DNA of 64,000 nucleotides, taken from assembly GCF_008033135.1 (NCBI RefSeq), contig NZ_CP041335.1, positions 2,981,925-3,045,924 on the forward strand, written 5' to 3'. The notes beneath the pieces were generated by a model. It saw only the letters and a program-made list of their open reading frames with translations. It searched no databases and was not told where the DNA came from. Source of the DNA: Chitinolyticbacter meiyuanensis (lineage in GTDB: Bacteria > Pseudomonadota > Gammaproteobacteria > Burkholderiales > Chitinibacteraceae). A program made the position numbers and the translations under genes. Positions 48,837-57,700 of this stretch are shown in pieces; positions within the stretch are counted from its first letter, which is position 1, and each line of letters begins with the position of its first letter.

Positions 48837-50048
48837 ATGTCGCGTCGTCTTTCTTTGTTGTTGCTGCCCTTCGTTGCCGCCTGCGCCAGCACCGCCCAGC
48901 AGGCGCCCGCCCCTGCGCCAGCCGCCGCGGCATCGGCCAGCGGGTATCAACTGGTGTCCTACCTGCCCAACTGGCAGTCGGATGAGGCGCGCGCCCGCGC
49001 CGCCGACGTGCTGCACCGGCTCGATGTCGGCGTGTATTCGTTCATCGAGGTGAAGCCTGATGGCACGGGCTACGTCGCCGATGCCAGCAAACCAGTGGCG
49101 CAGACCTGGAAGCAGGCCTTCGCCAAGGCACGCAAGGTGAACCCCAAGCTTGCATGCCAGTGGGCGATCGGCGGCTGGACCGGCTCGCGCAACATCGCCA
49201 AGGTGGCTCAGACCGATGCCGGCCGCGCCAAGCTCGCCAGCACTTCGGTCGCCATCATGCGCGAGTACGACTGCCAGGGCCTGGATCTGGACTGGGAACA
49301 CCCGGTCACCGGTGGCGACTACGCCGCCGATGCCTCCGAGGCCGACCGCGACAACTGGGTGAAGCTGCTGCAGGCACTGCGCGATGCGCTCGATGCCCAG
49401 GGCGCCAAGGACGGACAGCGTTACTTCCTGACCGCCGCCATCCCCAACCTCAACGGCGGCTGGGTGCTGTCGGGCTACCAACTCAAGGGCGCGGTGCCGC
49501 TGCTCGATCGTGTCTACCTGATGAGCTACGACATCTACGGCGCCTGGAGCAAAGTGGCCGGGCTGCACGCCACGCTCTACCCGATCAAGTCCGACCCGGA
49601 CGGCAGCGTGCTCAATGGCGCCGGCGGCGTGCAGTATTTCCTGAACCAGGGCTTCAAGCCGTCGCAACTGGTGCTGGGCGTGCCGTTCTATGCCCGTGCC
49701 CAGGCCGAAGTGCCGCCGGGGCCAAATGGTGACGGCCTCGGCCAGTCGTCCAAGGGGCCGGGCCTCAAGGATCAACCCGATCCGGGCACCATCACCTACG
49801 CCGACATGAAGGCGCAGATCCTCGGCAAGCCGGGCTGGAAATCGTTCCGCAGCAAGGAGCACGGCGATGCGCCCTACCTCTACAGTGCCGAGCGCCAGGA
49901 ATTCCTCAGCTACGACGATCCGCAATCGCTCAAGGTCAAGGCGGACTTCGTCAAGGCCAAGCAACTGGGCGGCGTGATGATCTGGGAACTGACGCAGGAC
50001 GACGCCGAACACTCACTGCTGAACGCGTTGACCAGCACGCTGCGCTAA
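48837..50048 (+). CDS. Lipoprotein GH18 chitinase
   Basis: The 403-residue protein has a short lipoprotein signal (lipobox VAAC, lipid on Cys16), an Ala/Pro spacer, and a GH18 TIM barrel from about residue 37. The substrate-assisted active site reads QGLDLDWEHP, with catalytic Glu154 and Asp150/Asp152. The first Asp of the DxxDxDxE motif is Gln147. Other family marks are LACQWAIGGWT, VYLMSYDIYGAW and a GVMIWELTQDDAEHSLLNAL end. It lacks a chitin-binding module, unlike the neighbouring enzymes, so it may work at the cell surface on soluble chito-oligomers. GAGGAG precedes the ATG at 48837. It diverges from an AraC gene. Confidence 0.92.
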   Translation: MSRRLSLLLLPFVAACASTAQQAPAPAPAAAASASGYQLVSYLPNWQSDEARARAADVLHRLDVGVYSFIEVKPDGTGYVADASKPVAQTWKQAFAKARKVNPKLACQWAIGGWTGSRNIAKVAQTDAGRAKLASTSVAIMREYDCQGLDLDWEHPVTGGDYAADASEADRDNWVKLLQALRDALDAQGAKDGQRYFLTAAIPNLNGGWVLSGYQLKGAVPLLDRVYLMSYDIYGAWSKVAGLHATLYPIKSDPDGSVLNGAGGVQYFLNQGFKPSQLVLGVPFYARAQAEVPPGPNGDGLGQSSKGPGLKDQPDPGTITYADMKAQILGKPGWKSFRSKEHGDAPYLYSAERQEFLSYDDPQSLKVKADFVKAKQLGGVMIWELTQDDAEHSLLNALTSTLR

Positions 50049-50063
50049 GCACGGCGATCCACT

Positions 50064-50118
50064 CGCCCCGGCCCAGGCCGGGGCGTTGCCGTTGCGGGCC
50101 GCCACGCCCGCAGCGGCA
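50064..50118 (+). terminator. Tandem stem-loops between chitinase and GH16 genes
   Basis: First stem CGCCCCGGCC, CA, GGCCGGGGCG (50064-50085); second stem TGCCGTTGCGGGC with GCCCGCAGCGGCA (50087-50099 and 50106-50118, one G-T pair). They begin 15 bases after the chitinase stop. Without a T run they may only weaken read-through or protect the chitinase message. Confidence 0.5.
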
Positions 50119-50183
50119 GGCAAGACCTGTGGCCCCGATGGGCGGGTAGCCCGCACACCAAAAACACAGAGATGGAGGATGCA

Positions 50184-51536
50184 ATGAAACACACCCGGAA
50201 AATCGCCGCACTCGCGGCACTGCCGCTGGCGCTGATGCTGCTCGGCGCCGAAGCCAAGACATTGCGCTGGGCCAACTACGACTGGAACGTGCGTGCCGGC
50301 GGCGGCGGTCCTGGCCCCAACAACTGGGACGAGAACAATGCCTGGGTCGATGCCAACGGCTACCTGCACTTGAAGATCGCCAACCGCAACGGCAGCTGGT
50401 CCTCCGCCGAGGTGCAGCTGCTAAACCCGGCGCGGGTGGGTTTCGGCACCTACCAGTTCCAGATGCTGGGCCGGCCGGACCAGCTCGACCGCAACACGGT
50501 ATTCGGCTTCTTCACCTACCCCAGCGCCGATGTCGGCCCCAACGCCACGCACGAGATCGACATCGAGTTCGCCCGCTGGGGCAACGACACCTACCCCTGG
50601 CTCAATTACACCGTCTATCCGAACGAAGTCGGCATCGAGCAGAGCTGGGCCGGCTCCAACGAGGCGCTGACCACCGATCGCACCACGCACCGCTTCACCT
50701 GGCAGTCGTCCGGCATCACCTACCAGGCGCTGAACGGTCATGTTGGCGTGACCGACAACGGCGGCGAATTCCTGCGCTGGCAGTTCCCCAAGGCCGAGGA
50801 CCCGAACAACTGGCTGCGCCGCAACAAGTGCCCGAACAACGATGCCAGCCGTTGCGTGTCACAGAAGCAGCAGCAGTTCCTGATCAATTTCTGGCAGTTC
50901 GAGGGCAAGGCGCCGGCCAACGGCCAGGAAGCCGAAGTGGTGCTCACCGGCTTCAGCTACCAGCCCTATGGCAGCGTGCCGACACCGACTCCGCAGCCGA
51001 CGCCACAACCCACGCCGTTGCCGACACCCAAGCCCACCGTGGTGCCCACCCCGCAGCCGACGCCGAGCGCCACGCCGACCCCGGTGGCCGGCTGCGCCGT
51101 GGCCGCGTGGAGCACCGGCAGCGTCTATACCGGCGGCCAACGCGTCAGTTACAACGGCCGCCTGTACGAAGCGCGCTGGTGGACCCAGGGCGACAATCCG
51201 GCGCAATCGGGGGAATGGGGCGTGTGGAAGGATCTGGGCGCCTGCGGCAGCGCGCCGACGCCGACCAAGGCGCCCACGCCAGTGCCGACCCAGGCGCCAA
51301 CGCCAACCAGGGCGCCGACGCCGCTGCCGACCACCGTACCGACGGCTCATCCCACCCCGCTGCCCACGCCGACCCCGGTCGCCGGCTGCAGCGCGTGGCA
51401 GGAAGGGCGCAGCTACTTGGCCGGTGACTGCGTCAGCTACAACGGCAAGCAGTACAGCTGCGTGATCGCGCATACCGCACCGGTCGGCGGCGGCTGGACG
51501 CCGGAGGTGGTGCCAGCGCTGTGGAAGGCGCGTTGA
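50184..51536 (+). CDS. Secreted GH16 beta-glucanase with two chitin-binding modules
   Basis: The 450-residue protein has a signal peptide (1-24) and a GH16 jelly-roll (about 25-262) with catalytic motif HEIDIEF (Glu124, Asp126, Glu128). The EIDIE spacing without an extra residue is that of the licheninase-type GH16 enzymes rather than the laminarinases (ExDxxE). A Pro/Thr linker precedes a CBM5/12 (CAVAAWSTGSVY...YNGRLYEARWWTQGDNPAQSG). A second linker and a C-terminal CBM5/12-like module (SAWQEGRSYLAGDCVSYNGKQYSCVIAHTA) follow. It likely cleaves a beta-glucan in chitin-containing material such as fungal wall; the exact linkage is not known. GGAGG lies before the ATG at 50184. Confidence 0.9.
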   Translation: MKHTRKIAALAALPLALMLLGAEAKTLRWANYDWNVRAGGGGPGPNNWDENNAWVDANGYLHLKIANRNGSWSSAEVQLLNPARVGFGTYQFQMLGRPDQLDRNTVFGFFTYPSADVGPNATHEIDIEFARWGNDTYPWLNYTVYPNEVGIEQSWAGSNEALTTDRTTHRFTWQSSGITYQALNGHVGVTDNGGEFLRWQFPKAEDPNNWLRRNKCPNNDASRCVSQKQQQFLINFWQFEGKAPANGQEAEVVLTGFSYQPYGSVPTPTPQPTPQPTPLPTPKPTVVPTPQPTPSATPTPVAGCAVAAWSTGSVYTGGQRVSYNGRLYEARWWTQGDNPAQSGEWGVWKDLGACGSAPTPTKAPTPVPTQAPTPTRAPTPLPTTVPTAHPTPLPTPTPVAGCSAWQEGRSYLAGDCVSYNGKQYSCVIAHTAPVGGGWTPEVVPALWKAR

Positions 51537-51550
51537 CGCGACCCTCCATC

Positions 51551-51580
51551 GAAAAAGCCCGGTCCTCGTCGGGCTTTTTC
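51551..51580 (+). terminator. Rho-independent terminator of the GH16 gene
   Basis: GAAAAAGCCCG, 8-base loop, CGGGCTTTTTC: an 11-base-pair stem with a T run, 14 bases after the stop. Confidence 0.92.
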
Positions 51581-51678
51581 TACGCCCGTGCTACGCCCGC
51601 GCCCGCACCGCGTGGCGGGTTCGTTCGCCGTTCGTCCATGTAATTACGCACATCGAAAGTCACCAATCGGTCAATAAG

Positions 51679-51709
51679 ATTTATCTGTAAGCATTCATCC
51701 AAGATAAAT
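51679..51709. promoter_or_regulatory. AT-rich inverted repeat upstream of the glucan synthase gene
   Basis: ATTTATCT (51679-51686) and AGATAAAT (51702-51709) are perfect 8-base inverted arms with a 15-base spacer. The stretch ends 33 bases before the GTG start, in the AT-richest part of the leader, so it may overlap the promoter. Confidence 0.4.
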
Positions 51710-51742
51710 TCGCGCGCCTGCAGGTCAGGCAAAGGACCGTGC

Positions 51743-54700
51743 GTGACTCTCGGCATCAACTATCTGCCCGAAACGCGGCAGATGTGGCTCCCCTACTCCA
51801 GCGCCGGCCAATCGCGCCAGGCCAGCGACCTGCCGCTTCGTGCCGAGCTCTTCAGTGCGGACCAGATGGCGCAGCACGGCCGCACGCTGGCGGCATCGCA
51901 CACGCTCTCCACCACCCGAGTGGCGGACCAGCTGCTGTCGCGGCTGGCCGACAACGAATCGCGGCTGATCGAAATCTGCCGACTGCTGACCCAGGGTGAC
52001 ACCGACAAGCGCAGCATCAGCCCAGCCGGCACCTGGCTGCTCGACAACTTCTACCTGATCGAAACCCAGATGGGCATGGCCAAGCGCCACCTGCCCAAGG
52101 GCTATAGCCTGGAGCTGCCGCGCTTGGCGGGCGAGCCCGATGCCGGCATGCCGCGGGTGTACGACATCGCGCTCGAAGCGGTCTCGCACGGCGACGGCCG
52201 GGTGGATGCCGAGAGCCTCGGCCGCTTCATCGCCGCCTACCAGAGCATCAGTCCGCTCAAGCTCGGCGAATTGTGGGCGGTGCCCATCATGCTGCGCCTG
52301 GCGCTGATCGAGAACCTGCGCCGGGTGGCCATGCAGATCGGGCAGAGCTGGCTCGATCGCACCATTGCCCACAACTGGGCCGAGCGCATGATCCGCACCG
52401 CGGAGGACAACCCGAAGAACCTGATCCTGGAAGTGGCCGACATGGCCCGCTCGGACCTGCCGATGACCAGCAGCTTCGTTTCCGAGCTCAGCCGCAAACT
52501 GCAGGGCCGCGGCCCGGGGCTGGCGCTGCCGCTCACCTGGGTCGAGCAATGGCTGGCCGAGGCCGGGCTGACGGTTGAGCAGCTGGTCCAGCAGGAAAAC
52601 CAGCAGCAGGCGGCCGACCAGGTCTCGATCAGCAACAGCATCGGCAGCCTGCGTGCGCTCGGCGCCATCGAGTGGCGCGAGTTCGTCGAGACGCAGAGCG
52701 TGGTCGAGCAGGTGCTGCACGACGATCCGGCCGGCACCTACATGCAGATGGATTTCGCCACCCGCGACCGCTATCGCCATGTGATCGAATCGCTTGGCAA
52801 GTACAGCCGGCTGTCCGAAGGCGAGATCGCGCGCCAGGCCGTGGCGCTGGCCGATACGGCCAAGCTGGAAACTGGCGATCTGGCGGACCGGCGCTGCCAC
52901 GTCGGCTACTACCTCGTCGATGCCGGCATGCCCACGCTGGAACGCGCAGCCACCGCCCGGCTGCCGCTGTGGCAACGCCTGCGCCAGACGGCGGCGCGCT
53001 GGCCGCTGTCGTTGTATCTGGGCGGCACCGCGCTGCTCACCGCGCTGTTGAGCTGGGCCGTGCTGGCACTGGCCCACGCCAACCAGATTGGCGCCGTGCT
53101 GCCGGGCTGGGCGCAGGTGCTGCTCGCCCTGCCGGTGGTGGTGGTCGCGAGCCAGTTGGCGGTTTCGCTGGTGAACTGGCTTGCCACGCTGCTGGCGGCA
53201 CCACAATTGTTGCCCCGGCTCGATTTCGAGCACGGCATCCCACCCGAAGCACGCACGCTGGTGGTGGTGCCGACGATGTTGTCGAGCGCCGCCGCCGTGG
53301 AATCGCTGCTGGAAGCGCTGGAAGTACGTTTTCTCGCCAATCGGGATGAACAGCTGTTCTTCGGCCTGCTGACCGATTTCTGCGATGCGCCCGAGGAAAC
53401 CCAGCCCACTGATGATGCGCTGTTGGCACAGGCGCAGGCCGGCGTGGCTGCGCTCAACCGCAAATACGGCTGCGATGGCGGCCTCAGCCAACCCGATCGC
53501 TTCTTCCTGTTTCACCGGCCGCGGCGCTGGAACCCGCAGGAGCGGGTGTGGATGGGCTTCGAGCGCAAGCGGGGCAAGCTCGCCGAGCTCAATGCGCTGT
53601 TGCGCAACGGCCGGCGCGACCCCGAAGGCACCGGTTTCTCACTGGTCGAGGGCCAGACCGCGCCGCTGGCTGGCGTGAAATACGTGATCACGCTCGATAC
53701 CGATACGCTGCTGCCGCGCGATGCCGCGCGCCAGATGGTCGGCGCGATGAGCCATCCGCTGAATCGCCCGGTGTACGACGCGGCGCGCCAGCGCGTGGTC
53801 GGCGGCTACGGCATCCTGCAGCCACGCGTGGCCACCACGCTGTCCAACGCACAGCGTTCGCACTATGCGGCGCTGTATGGCGGCGACGCCGGCATCGATC
53901 CGTATACCCGCGCCGTGTCGGATGTCTACCAGGACGTGTTCAGCGAGGGCTCATTCATCGGCAAGGGCATCTACGACGTGGATGCGTTCGAGCAGGCGCT
54001 GAGCGAGCGCTTTCCGCCCAACCACGTGCTCAGCCACGACCTGCTGGAAGGCTGCTACGCGCGCTCCGGCCTGCTCAGCGACGTGCAGGTATACGAGGAC
54101 CACCCCACCCGCTACGACAACGACGTGGTGCGGCGCTATCGCTGGATCCGCGGCGACTGGCAGCTCACCGGCTGGCTGCTGTCGCGCGTGCCGGGCCAGC
54201 GCACCGCCGACGGCACCCGCAGCAACCGCAATCCGCTGTCGGTGCTGTCGCAATGGAAGCTGTTCGACAACCTGCGCCGCAGTCTGGTCCCCATCGCGCT
54301 GTTGCCGCTGTGGATCGCCGGCTGGCTGCTGCTGGCCGCGCCCTGGCAATGGACGTTGCTGCTGGTCGGCCTGCTGCTGCTGCCCGTGGTCTGCGGCGCG
54401 CTGTTCGAGTTGGTACGCAAGCCGCCACAGCTGCTGTGGCGCCAGCATGCCTCGATGCGTGCCCATGCGCTGGGGCGCAGCCTGACCCAGCTGCTGTTCC
54501 AGCTCGCCGCCCTGCCCTACGAAGCGTGGTACACGCTCGATGCGATCGCCCGGACCGCGTGGCGCATGCTGGTGATCCGTCGCCACCTGCTCGAATGGAA
54601 CCCGTCGAGCGAGGTGGAGCGGGCAGCCAGCCGCCGCGGCCCGCCGCGCGTGGCTACCTTTGTGGCGCGGATGTGGGTCTCCCCACTGGTCGCCATCGCT

Positions 54701-57700
54701 TGCGCTGCAGCGCTGTGGCCGCTCGGCTGGCCCAGCTTGCTGGCGGCCGCACCGGTGCTGGCGCTGTGGCTGGTCTCGCCGGTGCTCGCCTGGTGGTTCA
54801 GCCTGCCGATCGAGCACAAGGAAGCCACGTTGTCACAGGCGCAGGCGCAGTTCCTGCGTGGTATGGCACGGCGTACCTGGGCCTTCTTCGATCATCTGGT
54901 CGGGCCAACCGATCACTGGCTGCCGCCGGACAACTACCAGCAATACCGCGTGGTGATGGTGGCGCACCGCACCTCGCCCACCAATATCGGGCTCGGCCTG
55001 CTCGCCAACCTCACCGCCTATGACTTCGGCTACATCTCCGCGGGGCAACTGGCATTCCGCACCGCCAACACCCTGCACACGCTGCAGCAGATGGAGCAGT
55101 ACCGCGGCCACTGGTACAACTGGTACGACACCCGCACGCTGGAGCCGCTGTACCCGCGCTATGTCTCCACCGTGGACAGCGGCAACCTCGCCGGCCACCT
55201 GATGACGTTGCAGACCGGCCTCTTGGAAGTGGCGGACCGGCATATCCTGTCCGACCAGTTGTTCAGTGGCCTTGCCGACACCCTGGCCGTGCTCGCGGAA
55301 TCGAGCAACGGCCTGGCCGCCAACGCACTACGGCGGTTCCGCAACATGCTGGCCGCGATCACGGCGGCGCCACCGGCCAATCTCGCCAACGTATGCCTGC
55401 GGCTGGTGGAACTCGCGGGTGCTGCAAGCGAGCTAGTCGCACAGATCCCCGACACCTCGCAGGAGAAGGACTCCCCTACCCGCGACGCGCACGACTGGGC
55501 TGCGGCGCTGGCACGCCAGTGCCATGACGCGCTGGATGACCTGATGCAGCTGGCTCCATGGCTGTCGCTGCCACCGGCACCGGCGGGCGTCGAGGCGTTC
55601 AACGCCGTCAATGGCATTCCCACGCTGCGGGAACTGGCCGAACTCGATGCACGGGCGCTGCCACGCATCCGAGCCCAGCTCGATGCGGCGCGGCACGAGA
55701 TCCAGCGCGACTGGCTTGCGATCCTGCAGCAACAGGTCATCGACGGCAGCAACACGGCGCGCCAGCGCATCGCCGAGCTGGAGGCCCTCGCCGCGACCAG
55801 TGCAAGCATGGCAGAGGCGATGGAGCACGATTTCCTCTACGACGCGCGCCGCCACCTGTTCGTGATCGGTTACAACGTGAGCGAGCACCGGGCGGATGCC
55901 GGCTACTACGATTTGCTCGCCTCCGAAGCGCGGCTGGGCTGCTTCGTCACCATCGCCCAAGGCCGGGTACCGCAGGAGAGCTGGTTCGCACTGGGCCGTC
56001 TGCTGGTGAATACCAGCGGCGAGCCGGCGCTGCTCTCGTGGAGCGGCTCGATGTTCGAGTACCTGATGCCGATGCTGGTGATGCCCAGCTACGCGCACAC
56101 GCTGCTCGACCAGACCTGCCGCGCCGCCGTGGCGCGCCAGGTCGAATACGGCAAGCTGCGCGGCGTGCCCTGGGGTATCTCGGAATCGGGCTACAACACC
56201 GTCGACCAGCACCTCAACTACCAGTACCACGCCTTCGGGGTACCGGGCCTCGGGCTCAAGCGCGGCTTGGCCGAGGATCTGGTGATCGCGCCGTATGCTT
56301 CGGTGATGGCGCTGATGGTGTCGCCGGATGCCGCCTGCCACAACCTGCAGAAGATGGCCGCCAGCGGCTTCGTCGGCCATTTCGGCTTCTTCGAGGCGAT
56401 CGACTACACGCCGGTGCGTCAGCGCCGCGGCCAGAACAGCGCCATCGTCCATGCCTTCATGGCACACCACCAGGGCATGAGCCTGCTCTCGCTTGCCTAT
56501 GCACTGCTCGGCCAGCCGATGCAGCGGCGCTTCGAGGCCAACCGCCAGTTCCAGGCCAATATCCTGCTGCTGCAGGAGCGCATTCCCAAGACCATGCCGC
56601 TGTTCCTGGAAACGGCACAGCGCATCGACGACAGCAACACGCCGGCCACCAACGAGACACCGATCCGCACCTTCGACCGGGCGGACACCCAGTCGCCAGC
56701 GGTGCAGTTGCTGTCCAACGGCCGCTATCACGTGATGATGAGCAATGCCGGCGGCGGCTACAGCCGCTGGCAGCAACTGTCGGTCACGCGCTGGCGCGAA
56801 GACACCACGCGCGACAACTGGGGCACCTTCGTCTACCTGCGCGACGTAAAGAGCGGCACCTTCTGGTCCAACACCCACCAGCCGACGCTGACCCGGCCGC
56901 TGAACTACGACGTGGTGTTCTCGGAAGGCCGGGCCGAATTCCGCCGCCGCGATGCGGTGGGCGACGACGAGGCGCAGGTGGAAACGCATACCGACGTGGT
57001 CATCTCGCCCGAGGAGGACATCGAGCTGCGGCGCGTGCGCATCACCAATCTTTCGAACGAGCGGCGCGAGATCGACCTCACCAGCTATGCCGAGGTGGTG
57101 ATCGCACCGGCCGCGGCAGACGCGGCCCACCCCGCCTTCAGCAACCTGTTCGTGCAGACCGAGATCGTGCGGCCGCGCCACGCCATCCTCGCCACCCGCC
57201 GCCCGCGCTCGCTCGGCGAGCAGGCGCCGTGGATGCTGCACCTGATGTCGGTGCATGGCGAAACCAGCGGCGTCGCCTCGTTCGAGACCGACCGGCTGCG
57301 CTTCATCGGTCGTGCCCGCAGCACCATCGCGCCGCAGGCCGTGCTGCAGGATGCGCTGGCCGACAGCGAGGGCTCGGTGCTCGACCCCATCGTCGCCATC
57401 CGTCGCCGCGTGGTGCTGCAGCCGGACGAAGCCGTCACCGTTGACATCGTCACCGGCATGGCCGCCACCCGCGAGCAGGCGCACGAGCTGATCGAGAAAT
57501 ATCAGGATCGCCGGCTGGCCGACCGGGTGTTCGACCTTGCCTGGACCCACGCCCAGGTGGCGCTGATGCAGATCAACGCCAACGAAGCGGACGTGCAGCT
57601 CTATGCGCGGCTGGCGAGCGCGGTGCTGTACCAGCATGGCGCATTGCGCGCCGACCCCGCCATCCTGCTGGCCAACCGCCGCGGCCAATCCAGCCTGTGG

